Source of the DNA: Lactobacillus sp. ESL0680
GTDB taxonomy: Bacteria > Bacillota > Bacilli > Lactobacillales > Lactobacillaceae
Assembly: GCF_029392855.1 (NCBI RefSeq)
Contig: NZ_CP113945.1
Span: 124,001 to 188,000, forward strand
Direction: 5' to 3'
Length of the DNA stretch: 64,000 nucleotides
Each line of letters begins with the position of its first letter. Position 1 is the stretch's first letter. The notes beneath the pieces were generated by a model. That model was given only the letters and a program-made list of their open reading frames with translations, was not told the DNA's origin and did not search any database. Position numbers and translations under genes: made by a program. Below, in pieces: positions 53,730-62,681 of this stretch.

Positions 53730-53766
53730 TTAACCTGACAGTTAAGATTGTCAGGTTAATTTTTTT
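53730..53766 (+). terminator. Terminator of the dehydrogenase operon
   Basis: TTAACCTGACA/TGTCAGGTTAA followed by seven T. It overlaps the end of the convergent MerR gene. Confidence 0.9.
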
Positions 53767-54196
53767 CTTTTAAAACAAATTTGATATCTTCCTGGCTTTC
53801 GATGCCATAAATGTGCTGCTTAGGATTAGTAGATAGTGGCCCTAAGTCAAAAATTGTCCGGTCATTTTCTTGCTTAATGCCATGAATACTTCCTAAGAAT
53901 AGGTGCAGGAGTGAGTGGACATTTTTTTGGTATTCGGTCATTTTTTTCGCGGCGGCAGGTAAGGTGTAGCCCTCATTTAAAAAGAATTTAATCATTCTAA
54001 TCTTGGCAATTTGGTTGAAGGGAAGTTTAATTGCACCATTCTCTGCCTTGGTAGTTTTAAGGTAGCCCATTTTGATCCAGTAGCGTACCTGAGTATCAGA
54101 GACATCGCTTGCTCTGGCGGCATCACGAATACTAAGGTAAATTTTATCAGGTTTAACGATTTGGTTCAGCCATTCGGCATAAGTCTCTTGTTTCAT
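53756..54196 (-). CDS. MerR-family regulator
   Basis: A 146-residue protein with an N-terminal MerR winged helix: YLSIRDAARASDVSDTQVRYWIKMGYLKTTK and then IRMIKFFLNEGYTLPAAAKKM. The C-terminal part has no Cys-based metal site. It is divergent from an MDR pump gene and probably regulates it, a common arrangement. RBS is GGAG (TTAGGAGCA). Confidence 0.9.
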   Translation of the reverse strand: MKQETYAEWLNQIVKPDKIYLSIRDAARASDVSDTQVRYWIKMGYLKTTKAENGAIKLPFNQIAKIRMIKFFLNEGYTLPAAAKKMTEYQKNVHSLLHLFLGSIHGIKQENDRTIFDLGPLSTNPKQHIYGIESQEDIKFVLKEKN

Positions 54197-54268
54197 ATGT
54201 TGCTCCTAATTTACTTAGTATTATTATAGAACTTTTTAAGATAATTTATTAGCTAGTTAGTAAGTATT

Positions 54269-54346
54269 TTAACATAAAAAATGTCAGTGTTAATTTTTTT
54301 GTCTTAATATCAAATATTTGACATTGAGTACAAACTATTTTATATT
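54269..54346. promoter_or_regulatory. Divergent MerR/MDR control region
   Basis: TTAACA-N13-TGTTAA (54269-54293) is an inverted repeat and possible operator. The pump promoter is TTGACA (54318-54323), 17 nt, TATATT (54341-54346). The MerR gene has TATAAT on the minus strand at 54228-54223. Confidence 0.6.
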
Positions 54347-54387
54347 AGACAACATCTTGTTTAAATATACGAAAGAGGGAAACTGTT

Positions 54388-55866
54388 TTGGCAAAAATTG
54401 CTGATAATAAAACAAGTTCATTTGGTAGAGCAATGTTGATTATTGTGCTTTTAGTTGGAACCTTCTGTACGGTTTTGAATCAAACACTACTTTCAACAGC
54501 ATTACCTAAATTGATGTCGACGTTTAATATTTCAACTGCTACAGCGCAATGGCTGACAACTGGGTTCTTGATGGTTAACGGAATCATGATTCCTTTATCA
54601 GCTTACTTAGCAACTACAATTAACACTAAGTGGTTGTACACAGGTGCCATGGTAATTTTCCTTGGCGGTACAGTTTTAGCTTATAGTGCACAGAACTTTG
54701 GTACATTGCTGACAGCACGGTTAATTCAGGCTGTTGGGGTTGGTATTTCAATGCCGCTCTTGCAGACAATTATGTTATCAATCTTCCCAGCTAATTCACG
54801 TGGGGCTGCTTTAGGTCTTGTGGGAATTGTTGTCGGGGTGGCACCAGCTATTGGACCAACCTTATCTGGCTGGATTATTGATAATTACAACTGGCGTGTT
54901 CTGTTTGGCATGTTAATTCCATTAATGATTGTTGTTATCGTATTGGCACTCTTCTTTATGAAGCCAGTACTTAAAACAACCAAGCAAAAGCTTGATTGGT
55001 TGTCATTAACATTATCAACAGTAGGTTTTGGTAGTTTACTTTACGGCTTTTCCGCTGCAGGTAATGATGGCTGGGACGCAAAGAATGTTGATATTGCCCT
55101 AGTTGTTGGTGTTATTGTGACCGCGTTATTTGTTTGGCGGCAATTAGTAATTCCTAAACCATTCTTACAATTACGGGTATTTAAGACTAAGGAATTTACT
55201 TTAGCATCAGTAATGGCTTCAATTTCAACCATTGCGATGTTAGGGGTTGAATCAGTCTTACCATTATACTTGCAAATTGTTCACGGCATGAGCGCACTTA
55301 ACTCAGGATTGACCTTGCTTGGCGGTGCTGTAGTTATGACGTTAATGAGTCCAATTACCGGTCGTTTATTTGATGAAATTGGTGGTAAACGCTTAGTTAC
55401 CTTGGGGATGTCCTTACTTATTATAGGTACACTGCCATTTCTATGGTTGACTTTGGATACACCAGATATCTATATTGTCTTCTTATACGCAATCAGAATG
55501 TTTGGTATTTCAATGATTACCATGCCAGTAACGACTTCAGGGATGAATGCCTTGCCTGATGACTTAATCGCTGACGGAACGGCTTCAAACAACACAGTTC
55601 GTCAGATCGCTTCATCAATTGGTTCAGCAATTATGATTACCCTGTTAACTAATGTTACTAATGCTAAGGCACCAGCTAAGTCATTATTGAAGGCAGCACC
55701 TTTTAGCTATAAGCAAAAGTACTTAACTGCAACTTTGGATGGTTACCATGCAGCATTCATGTTCTCATTAGTCTTTGCAGTTATCGGTTTATGCCTTTCA
55801 TTCTTCTTAAAGGATAAACGTACTCCTAGTCATGATATTAATTTAGAAGGCGGCGATAATAAATGA
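54388..55866 (+). CDS. MFS multidrug efflux transporter, DHA2 (14-helix) family
   Basis: A 492-residue proton-driven exporter of the EmrB/QacA type. The early LNQTLLSTALPKLM motif, LTARLIQAVGVGISMPLLQTI (motif B-like), and GPTLSGWIID (motif C) are present. The start is TTG at 54388, 7 nt after AAAGAGGGA. It overlaps the DUF4811 gene by 4 bp. Drug specificity cannot be read from the sequence. Confidence 0.92.
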   Translation: MAKIADNKTSSFGRAMLIIVLLVGTFCTVLNQTLLSTALPKLMSTFNISTATAQWLTTGFLMVNGIMIPLSAYLATTINTKWLYTGAMVIFLGGTVLAYSAQNFGTLLTARLIQAVGVGISMPLLQTIMLSIFPANSRGAALGLVGIVVGVAPAIGPTLSGWIIDNYNWRVLFGMLIPLMIVVIVLALFFMKPVLKTTKQKLDWLSLTLSTVGFGSLLYGFSAAGNDGWDAKNVDIALVVGVIVTALFVWRQLVIPKPFLQLRVFKTKEFTLASVMASISTIAMLGVESVLPLYLQIVHGMSALNSGLTLLGGAVVMTLMSPITGRLFDEIGGKRLVTLGMSLLIIGTLPFLWLTLDTPDIYIVFLYAIRMFGISMITMPVTTSGMNALPDDLIADGTASNNTVRQIASSIGSAIMITLLTNVTNAKAPAKSLLKAAPFSYKQKYLTATLDGYHAAFMFSLVFAVIGLCLSFFLKDKRTPSHDINLEGGDNK

Positions 55867-56606
55867 TTTTAGCAACATTAGTTATTGGAGCACTTGCGGC
55901 TTTTATCAGTTATATCTTCATTAAAACGCCTAAGTGGCGAATTACAGCGACAATTATTTCAGCAGTAATTTTAATTAGTTCACTTGTCTTCTTAACTTTG
56001 AACAGCCATGAGCATTATGGTATGCATCAAGTAACTACAACCAAGACTGTACAAGTTTATCCAGCAAGTGCCAAAAATGGCCTGAATATGGTGCTTTACA
56101 AGCCAGTTGGGACTAATGGCAAAGAAACAGTTGTCGTTTACAAAAAGACTTTAGACCAAAAGAAGCCTAGTCATACACAAGCTAATGAATTAACGGCGGC
56201 TAATAACCGTGTTAAGCGTGTAGCAGGTAACACAGCAACATTAAAGGTTAAAGAAACCCGCTGGCGTTTTGATTCAAGTGCAGCTAAATTATGGTTTGGT
56301 GTTTCTGGTTTAGAAAACAAACTAGTTAAACGTTCAAATACATTCTATTTACCTAAAACTTGGTTCTATCTATCAACTGACCAAGTTAAGGCAATGCAAA
56401 AGAAAATGGCTGCTATGAAGTCTAAAGCAGCTCAGCAAAAGCTGAAGCAGCAGGCACAGCAATATGTCATGGCACAAATCAAACAAGCTATGATGAAGAA
56501 TCCAGCTTTGGCAACTGATAAGGCTAAGCAAGCTAGTCTAGCTAAGCAGTACGCTCAAGAATTTCAACAGCAAATGTTTAAAAAGGTTATTAAATCTTTA
56601 AAATAA
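55863..56606 (+). CDS. DUF4811 membrane protein linked to the MDR pump
   Basis: A 247-residue protein with two N-terminal membrane helices (about residues 2-18 and 26-46), an extracellular beta-rich part (about 50-175) and a long Lys/Gln/Ala-rich C-terminal helix likely to form a coiled coil. DUF4811 proteins are found directly after DHA2 pumps in lactobacilli. Stop-start overlap ATGA implies coupled synthesis. It is perhaps an accessory subunit of the pump; not established. Confidence 0.8.
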   Translation: MILATLVIGALAAFISYIFIKTPKWRITATIISAVILISSLVFLTLNSHEHYGMHQVTTTKTVQVYPASAKNGLNMVLYKPVGTNGKETVVVYKKTLDQKKPSHTQANELTAANNRVKRVAGNTATLKVKETRWRFDSSAAKLWFGVSGLENKLVKRSNTFYLPKTWFYLSTDQVKAMQKKMAAMKSKAAQQKLKQQAQQYVMAQIKQAMMKNPALATDKAKQASLAKQYAQEFQQQMFKKVIKSLK

Positions 56607-56618
56607 ATTGCGTAAATT

Positions 56619-56659
56619 AAAACAGCAAAAAGTATGATTTATACTTTTTGCTGTTTTTG
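56619..56659. terminator. Bidirectional terminator between DUF4811 and the DeoR-family gene
   Basis: A long stem AAACAGCAAAAAGTAT/ATACTTTTTGCTGTTT with a 5-nt loop and a T run. Confidence 0.93.
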
Positions 56660-56671
56660 TTTGCCTAAATT

Positions 56672-57433
56672 TTATAGCTGCACCTGAATGACCTGGATAC
56701 CAGCTTTAATAAAGCCGTCAATAATCTTCTTAGGTGTAAAAGAGTCAGTAATTAGCAAGTCAATGTCGGTTGCCTGACAAATGGTAAAGTTAGAAAACTG
56801 GCTGAATTTGCTATAGTCGGCAACCACAATTAGTTTGCGTGCGTGCTTGATAATTGCTTCGTTAACCTTGGCTTCTTCAATAAATGGTGTGGCAACTCCG
56901 CGGCTTAGGCTAATTCCGGCACAGCCAATGATTGCCCAATCGGCATAAATTTTTAAGAAGGGCTCAACTGCCAAGTCGCCGCTCATAATCATTTTGCGGC
57001 TGACATTACCGCCGCTCAAGATGATTTGACTGTTGCTGGCATGCATGTCCAAGTTTCCGGCGTAACCATTATTAGTTAGAATATTAACGTCTTTTTTCAA
57101 TAAATATGGTATTGCTTCAAATGCGGTTGTACTTGAATTAATAAAAACCCAATTGTGCTTTTCAATATGAGATGAGGCTTCCTTGCCAATTCGCTGCTTG
57201 ATGTAACTGACGGAATCTGTAAAGGGAATTTCTTCTGGCTTAACTAGAGAAATAATACCTTTTTCCTGTTCGATTTGCCCTTGATTGGCCAAATTACTGC
57301 AGTCTCGGCGAACGGTCATGATTGAGACGCCGAGCTTTTTACTGAGATTATCTAATGAAATGGTTTTTTCATGATTAAGTAAATCAATGATTTTCTTTCT
57401 TCTATTTTTAATTTCTTGATATGAATTCTTCAT
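56672..57433 (-). CDS. DeoR-family regulator of the ula operon (UlaR-like)
   Basis: A 253-residue repressor. N-terminal helix-turn-helix in SLDNLSKKLGVSIMTVRRDCSNL (about residues 22-44), and a C-terminal sugar-phosphate-sensing domain with FINSSTTAFEAIPYL, NILTNNG and ILSGGNVS. It is divergent from the ascorbate operon, whose upstream region holds three similar AT-rich boxes. Response to L-ascorbate-6-phosphate is inferred from E. coli UlaR. Confidence 0.85.
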   Translation of the reverse strand: MKNSYQEIKNRRKKIIDLLNHEKTISLDNLSKKLGVSIMTVRRDCSNLANQGQIEQEKGIISLVKPEEIPFTDSVSYIKQRIGKEASSHIEKHNWVFINSSTTAFEAIPYLLKKDVNILTNNGYAGNLDMHASNSQIILSGGNVSRKMIMSGDLAVEPFLKIYADWAIIGCAGISLSRGVATPFIEEAKVNEAIIKHARKLIVVADYSKFSQFSNFTICQATDIDLLITDSFTPKKIIDGFIKAGIQVIQVQL

Positions 57434-57483
57434 TTTATTTTCCTATATTAATATTATTCTCCTAAAATTTATTATCAAAAAAT

Positions 57484-57572
57484 ATCATAAAAAGGTATCA
57501 AACACAACATTTTGCTTTTGATAATGATAAAACACCATAAAAGTAACAAATTATCATAAAATGTGATTGAAA
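57484..57572. promoter_or_regulatory. Three UlaR-type operator boxes
   Basis: Similar boxes ATCATAAAAAGGTATCAAA (57484), ACCATAAAAGTAACAAA (57534) and ATCATAAAATGTGATTGAAA (57553) lie in the divergent gap. The spacing suits looping between one distal and two proximal sites. Confidence 0.5.
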
Positions 57573-57582
57573 GCGATAACAT
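57567..57582 (+). promoter_or_regulatory. Perfect cre (CcpA) site over the ula -35 box
   Basis: TTGAAAGCGATAACAT fits WTGNAARCGNWWNCAW at every position and contains the -35 hexamer TTGAAA. Confidence 0.85.
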
Positions 57583-57595
57583 TATACAATATAAT
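57567..57595 (+). promoter_or_regulatory. Promoter of the ula operon
   Basis: TTGAAA (57567-57572), 17 nt, TATAAT (57590-57595). The strong RBS AGGAGG is at 57627-57632. Confidence 0.85.
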
Positions 57596-57637
57596 CTGTG
57601 TTGAAAACAAACAAGATAAACTTTTAGGAGGAAAAAG

Positions 57638-58711
57638 ATGACAAAACCGACAAATATAAATGAAGTTACACCTGCTGTTTTTGCAGAAAACAATTTCCCT
57701 GAATGGGGAACATACTTAAATGAGCAAATTGCCGACAAGAAAGTGCCAGAAAACTCATTTTCAATTTGGTGGCTTGGCTGTATGGGGATGTGGCTGAAGA
57801 CCCATGAAGGAACGAATATTGCCATTGATATGTGGAATGGTACTGGTAAGCATTCACACGGCGACGGCAAGATGCGTAAAGGACACCAGATGATGCGGAT
57901 GACTGGTGGCGAAGCTCTGCAGCCTAACATGCGCAACAAGCCATACGTGATTGATCCCTTTGCAATTAGAGATTTGGATGCCTTGTGTGTTACCCATACA
58001 CACCACGATCACTTGGATATTTATACTGCAGCTTGTGTAAACAAGTTCTGTCCTAATGCTAAATTTATCGGGCCTCAAGGAGTTGCTGATGAATGGAAGT
58101 CATGGGGTGTTCCTGAAGAAAAAATTATCGTTGTCAAGCCAGGTGACGAAGTTAAAGTTGGTGCTGTTACGATTAAGGCTTTAGAAGCTTTTGACAGAAC
58201 TGAACTGGTAACTGAAGATGACCCTAATGTTACATTGGCTGGTACCAAGCCAAAAGAAATGGCTAAGTTAGCCGTAAATTATCTGCTTGAGACTTCAGGA
58301 GGCAACTTGTATCACTCAGGTGACTCACACTATTCTAATACTTATGTTAAACATGGTAACGAAAATAAGATTGACGTTACTCTATGTGCTTACGGTGAAA
58401 ACCCTCGTGGTATCACTGATAAACTGGATGATTCTCAAGTATTGCGGATGGGTGAAGCCCTGAATACTAAGGTAATTATCCCAATGCACTATGACATTTG
58501 GTCAAATATTTACAGTGATCCAAAAGATATTTTAGTTCTATGGAACAGAAAGAAGTACCGTCTGCAATACAAGTTTAAACCATATATTTGGCAAGTCGGC
58601 GGCGAATTTAACTATCCACAGGATAAGGATAATTTTGAATACATGTACGATCGCGGCTTCCATGATGCATTCAAGAATGATCCAGATCTGCCGTTCCCAG
58701 AATTGTTATAA
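57638..58711 (+). CDS. ulaG: L-ascorbate-6-phosphate lactonase (UlaG)
   Basis: Opens the lactone of L-ascorbate-6-phosphate to 3-keto-L-gulonate-6-phosphate. The 357-residue metallo-beta-lactamase-fold protein has HTHHDHLD (residues 120-127), GDSHYSN, and IPMHYDIW with further metal ligands. The length matches E. coli UlaG (354). Here it leads the operon, whereas in E. coli it is divergent from ulaABCDEF. Confidence 0.94.
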   Translation: MTKPTNINEVTPAVFAENNFPEWGTYLNEQIADKKVPENSFSIWWLGCMGMWLKTHEGTNIAIDMWNGTGKHSHGDGKMRKGHQMMRMTGGEALQPNMRNKPYVIDPFAIRDLDALCVTHTHHDHLDIYTAACVNKFCPNAKFIGPQGVADEWKSWGVPEEKIIVVKPGDEVKVGAVTIKALEAFDRTELVTEDDPNVTLAGTKPKEMAKLAVNYLLETSGGNLYHSGDSHYSNTYVKHGNENKIDVTLCAYGENPRGITDKLDDSQVLRMGEALNTKVIIPMHYDIWSNIYSDPKDILVLWNRKKYRLQYKFKPYIWQVGGEFNYPQDKDNFEYMYDRGFHDAFKNDPDLPFPELL

Positions 58712-58748
58712 GCCTACTTGTTAGTTGCTTATAAGATAGGAGGGAGTT

Positions 58749-59225
58749 ATGCTACGTTATTTTTTAGAAAATCATTTGATTAATATCAGTGCTAAACAGC
58801 CCAAAGACTGGGAAGATGCCTTGAGAATTTCAGGTGAAATTATGAAATCAAATGGTCTTGTTACTGATAAATATATTGACCAAGTTATTGCTGACGTCAA
58901 AGAATATGGTCCGTATATTGTAATTGTACCTGGAGTGGCAATGCCTCATTCACAAGCAGACAGTTCAGGTGTTTTGGGCACGGGGATTGGTCTGACGATT
59001 TTCCCGAAAGCAATTTCTTTTGACCAAGATGATCCAGAAAAAGATGCGCAATTGTTCTTTATGTTAGCTGCTAAAGATAATAAGCAGCATATGGAAAATA
59101 TCGCTAATTTGTCCAATATGCTGATGGAAGATGGTCTAATTGATGATTTGCGGCAGGTAAAGACCTTAGCGGATTATCAAAAGGTCATTGATAAGTATGA
59201 ACTAGCTGAAGAAGAGAGTAGGTAA
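58749..59225 (+). CDS. ulaC: PTS ascorbate EIIA component
   Basis: A 158-residue phosphocarrier of the mannitol/fructose EIIA class. The active His67 is in PGVAMPHSQAD. It lies 4 bp upstream of the EIIC gene. RBS AGGAGGGAG. Confidence 0.93.
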   Translation: MLRYFLENHLINISAKQPKDWEDALRISGEIMKSNGLVTDKYIDQVIADVKEYGPYIVIVPGVAMPHSQADSSGVLGTGIGLTIFPKAISFDQDDPEKDAQLFFMLAAKDNKQHMENIANLSNMLMEDGLIDDLRQVKTLADYQKVIDKYELAEEESR

Positions 59226-59229
59226 GCAA

Positions 59230-60726
59230 ATGCAAAATGTTTTGAATGTTTTACTAGCCATTTGGAGCTATTTTGCCACTAATGTTTTAGGACAACCTGC
59301 ATTTATGATCGGTTTTATTGTTTTAATCGGTTATATTTTGGAACATAAAAAGTGGTACGAAGTCTTATCTGGCTTTTTAAAGGCGACAGTGGGCTACTTT
59401 ATCTTGTCAGCTGGGTCTAGTGGACTAGTTAATACTTTTAGACCAATTTTAGTCGGCTTGAAGGATCGCTTTCATTTAAGTGCGATGATTATTGACCCCT
59501 ATTTTGGTCAGAATGCCGTTAATTCGGGAATTATGCAACGCTTTGGCCGCTCCTTTGCGGACACGATGTTGCTGCTATTATTTGCCTATATTATCAACAT
59601 CTTGCTGGTCCGCTTTTCGAAGTACACCAAGTTAAGAGCGGTCTTTACAACTGGTAATGTTCAGGTTCAACAGGCTGCCACTGCTTTCTGGCTGATTCTG
59701 TTTTGTTTTCCTAATTTAAACAGAATCTCAATTTTAGCAATTATGAGTTTGATCTTAGGTCTCTACTGGGCTGTAGGTTCTAACTTAACGGTTGGCATTA
59801 CGCAGGAGTTAACTGATGGTGCCGGCTTTGCGGTTGCCCACCAACAAATGTTTGGTCTGTATTTCTTTGCCAAGATTTCGGAAATGCTTGAAAAGCATTC
59901 CATGAAAAAGGGTAAGGAAAATAAAAATAAACGCCTTGAAGATATTGAATTACCAAGCTTTATGTCAATTTTTAATGACAACATGGTTTCAACTTCCTTG
60001 TTAATGCTGGTGTTCATCGGTGCAATTTTAATCGTCTTAGGACCAGATTACTTAACTAAGGCACACTTCATGCAAAAGGGTCAGAGTTTTGTCTTTTACA
60101 TTTTGCAAACAGCACTGCAGTTCTCAGTTTATCTAGCTATCTTACAGTTGGGTGTTAGAACGTTCGTTAACGAATTAACGGAATCCTTTACGGGTATTTC
60201 TGATAGATGGCTGCCTGGTGCAGTTCCCGGGATTGATGTTGCCGCAATTTTAGGCTTTGGTTCGCAAAATGCACAAACAATTGGTTTTATGTTTGGTGCT
60301 TTAGGTCAATTTACGATGATCTTCTTATTGCTCATTTTCCATTCACCAACTTTGGTAATTGCTGGCTTTATTCCGTTATTCTTTGATAATGCAGCGATTG
60401 GTTTGTACGCTAACGATCGCGGAGGTTACAAGTATGCCATGATTATGCCGTATATTTCTGGCTTGATTCAAGTTGCTGGGTCAGCACTGATTGCTACTTG
60501 GGTTGGCATGGCTCGTTATGGCGGTTACCTTGGCATGTTCGACTGGGCTACTGTTTGGCCATTCTTCACGGTAATCATGAAGTACTTAGGCTACTTCGGC
60601 GTTGCCATTATCATTATTGCTTTATTGGCAATTCCGCAATTACAGTATCGCGCAGATCCAGACGGTTACTTCTTAATTACTGAGGATTACTCAGCTTGGA
60701 AAAAGTTAAATCATAAAGAAGAATAA
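59230..60726 (+). CDS. ulaA: PTS ascorbate EIIC permease (UlaA/SgaT)
   Basis: A 498-residue membrane transporter of the SgaT/UlaA fold with about eleven helices. It is highly hydrophobic, with a cytoplasmic basic loop (KKGKENKNKRLEDIE) and the GSQNAQTIGF region. It carries ascorbate while the UlaB/UlaC chain phosphorylates it. Confidence 0.93.
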   Translation: MQNVLNVLLAIWSYFATNVLGQPAFMIGFIVLIGYILEHKKWYEVLSGFLKATVGYFILSAGSSGLVNTFRPILVGLKDRFHLSAMIIDPYFGQNAVNSGIMQRFGRSFADTMLLLLFAYIINILLVRFSKYTKLRAVFTTGNVQVQQAATAFWLILFCFPNLNRISILAIMSLILGLYWAVGSNLTVGITQELTDGAGFAVAHQQMFGLYFFAKISEMLEKHSMKKGKENKNKRLEDIELPSFMSIFNDNMVSTSLLMLVFIGAILIVLGPDYLTKAHFMQKGQSFVFYILQTALQFSVYLAILQLGVRTFVNELTESFTGISDRWLPGAVPGIDVAAILGFGSQNAQTIGFMFGALGQFTMIFLLLIFHSPTLVIAGFIPLFFDNAAIGLYANDRGGYKYAMIMPYISGLIQVAGSALIATWVGMARYGGYLGMFDWATVWPFFTVIMKYLGYFGVAIIIIALLAIPQLQYRADPDGYFLITEDYSAWKKLNHKEE

Positions 60727-60756
60727 TATTTGTTTTAAGTTAAAGGAACGAGAATT

Positions 60757-61062
60757 ATGAAAATTTTAACTGCATGTGCTAACGGTTCAGGAACTAGTTT
60801 GATGTTGATGAGAACTGTTAAAAAGACAATGGAAAAAATGGGCTATCAGATTACACAGGCTGACCATACTTCAATTTCAGAAGCTAAGGGAATTGCCCGC
60901 AACTATGACGTCGTCTTTACATCTGTGCCATTTATTAAAATGTTTGATGAAGTTAAGAAGCGCGGCGGCGAAGTAATCGGAATTAAAAATGTGATTTCGG
61001 CTAAAGAAGTTGAAGATAAAATTAACGATTCTGATATTCCAACTAAATTTAAGAAGAATTAA
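60757..61062 (+). CDS. ulaB: PTS ascorbate EIIB component
   Basis: A 101-residue soluble EIIB with the phosphocysteine Cys7 in LTACANGSGTSLM. It receives phosphate from UlaC and passes it to ascorbate. Confidence 0.94.
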   Translation: MKILTACANGSGTSLMLMRTVKKTMEKMGYQITQADHTSISEAKGIARNYDVVFTSVPFIKMFDEVKKRGGEVIGIKNVISAKEVEDKINDSDIPTKFKKN

Positions 61063-61073
61063 AGGAGATAACA

Positions 61074-61712
61074 ATGGCAATACCAAAATTACAAATTGCG
61101 TTAGATAGTGACAATACTGCTCAGGCAATTAGCGTTTTGCGCAAGGTTGAAGATTTAATTGATGTTGTTGAAGCGGGAACGATTTTAGTCTATCGCGATG
61201 GCTTGAGTGCTGTCAGAAATTTGCGGGCGGTGGCTCCTGATAAGATCGTTTTGGCAGATGTTAAATGTGCTGACGCTGGAACTAAGTGTGGTAAGTCATG
61301 CAAGGATGCTGGTGCCGATTGGATGACCTGCATTAATGCGGCAACTGTTCCTACAATGAGTAATGCTCAAAAAGAAATCGAAGTTCAGGTTGAACTTTAT
61401 GAAGGTTGGGACGATCCAAATAGGATGCAGGAATGGCTTGATAATGGCATTCACCAGGTTGTTTATCATCAAAGTCGTGACGCCAAGTTTGCTGGACAAA
61501 AATGGTCTGAACAAGATGTTGAGAACGTTAAGAACCTAATCAAGATGGGCTTTAAAGTCTCCGTTACTGGTGGTGTTCATCCGGAAATCCTTAAGTTGTT
61601 TAAGGGTGTTCCTGTTTATACCTTTATTGCTGGCCGGGCAATTAGAGAAGCTGATGATCCACGTGCTGTTGCCCAACAGTTCAAGGACGAAATTAATAAT
61701 ATTTGGGGTTAG
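61074..61712 (+). CDS. ulaD: 3-keto-L-gulonate-6-phosphate decarboxylase
   Basis: A 212-residue TIM barrel of the OMP-decarboxylase suprafamily. LADVKCADAG carries the metal and lysine residues, and VTGGVHPE and AGRAIREADDP form the phosphate site. The product is L-xylulose-5-phosphate. It is followed by a hairpin within the operon. Confidence 0.95.
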   Translation: MAIPKLQIALDSDNTAQAISVLRKVEDLIDVVEAGTILVYRDGLSAVRNLRAVAPDKIVLADVKCADAGTKCGKSCKDAGADWMTCINAATVPTMSNAQKEIEVQVELYEGWDDPNRMQEWLDNGIHQVVYHQSRDAKFAGQKWSEQDVENVKNLIKMGFKVSVTGGVHPEILKLFKGVPVYTFIAGRAIREADDPRAVAQQFKDEINNIWG

Positions 61713-61721
61713 TTAATAATT

Positions 61722-61760
61722 AGGGAAACTGGTGAATTTTAATTCATGGTTTCCCTTTTA
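61722..61760 (+). terminator. Intra-operon hairpin between ulaD and ulaE
   Basis: AGGGAAAC/GTTTCCCT enclosing GAATT/AATTC, followed by TTTTATTTT. It could end part of the transcripts and lower ulaEF expression relative to the PTS genes. Confidence 0.65.
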
Positions 61761-61787
61761 TTTTAAATTTAGTAAGGAGCAAACAGT

Positions 61788-62669
61788 ATGACAGTAAATT
61801 CGTTAGGCATTTATGAAAAAGCTTTGCCGCAGGATTTGTCTTGGGAAGAGACTTTTAACTTAGTACATCAATTGGGCTTTAACTTTTTAGAATTTTCAAT
61901 TGATGAGAGTGATAAGCGGCTGGCACGGCTTGATTGGACGCGAGATGAGCGCCAACAATTTCGCGATTTAATGTGGTCAACTAATACCAGAATTAACAAT
62001 TTGATGTTGTCGGGACACCGGCGCTTTCCGCTAGGTTCTGCTGATCCTGAGGTACGGCAGAAGTCACTGGAGATGATGGCTAAGGCGGTCGACTTGTGTG
62101 TGGATCTAGGCATTCATAATATTCAGATGGCTGGTTACGATGTTTATTACGAAGAAAAGACGGACTTGTCGCGTGAATATTACGTCGAGAATTTAATTAA
62201 ATGTGTTCACATGGCAGCTAAGAAAAATATTATGTTGTCAATTGAGACGATGGATGATCCGTTTATTAATAATTTATCCAAAATTAGTCATTACCATGAA
62301 TTGGCAAAAAGTCCGTGGCTGCAGGCCTATCCAGATTTGGGTAATTTGAGTGCCTGGCCGGAAAATGATGTCCCAGCTGAAATTGAAAATTATATTGACA
62401 CAATCTGTGCAATTCACCTAAAAGACAGTAAAAAAGTCACGTCGAATTTCAAAGGGCAATTTAAAAATGTGCCGTTTGGCACAGGCTGTGTCGATTTTGT
62501 GGGCCTGCTGCGAGAATTAGTCCGTCTTGATTACAATGGCAGCTTTACCATCGAAATGTGGTCAGGCGATAACGGCGATGAAAATGCACTTGAGGAAGTT
62601 AAGGATGCAAAAGCCTTCTTTGATAAGATTTTCACCCAAGTTGGCATTACACAAGAAGCAGTTGAATAA
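61788..62669 (+). CDS. ulaE: L-ribulose/L-xylulose-5-phosphate 3-epimerase (UlaE)
   Basis: A 293-residue TIM-barrel epimerase (AP-endonuclease-2/UxaE-like fold). LGIYEKALP at the start, SIETMDDPF and AIHLKDSKK hold metal ligands, and TIEMWSGD is near the end. It converts L-xylulose-5-P to L-ribulose-5-P. RBS AAGGAGC. Confidence 0.93.
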   Translation: MTVNSLGIYEKALPQDLSWEETFNLVHQLGFNFLEFSIDESDKRLARLDWTRDERQQFRDLMWSTNTRINNLMLSGHRRFPLGSADPEVRQKSLEMMAKAVDLCVDLGIHNIQMAGYDVYYEEKTDLSREYYVENLIKCVHMAAKKNIMLSIETMDDPFINNLSKISHYHELAKSPWLQAYPDLGNLSAWPENDVPAEIENYIDTICAIHLKDSKKVTSNFKGQFKNVPFGTGCVDFVGLLRELVRLDYNGSFTIEMWSGDNGDENALEEVKDAKAFFDKIFTQVGITQEAVE

Positions 62670-62681
62670 GGAGAGAATAAG

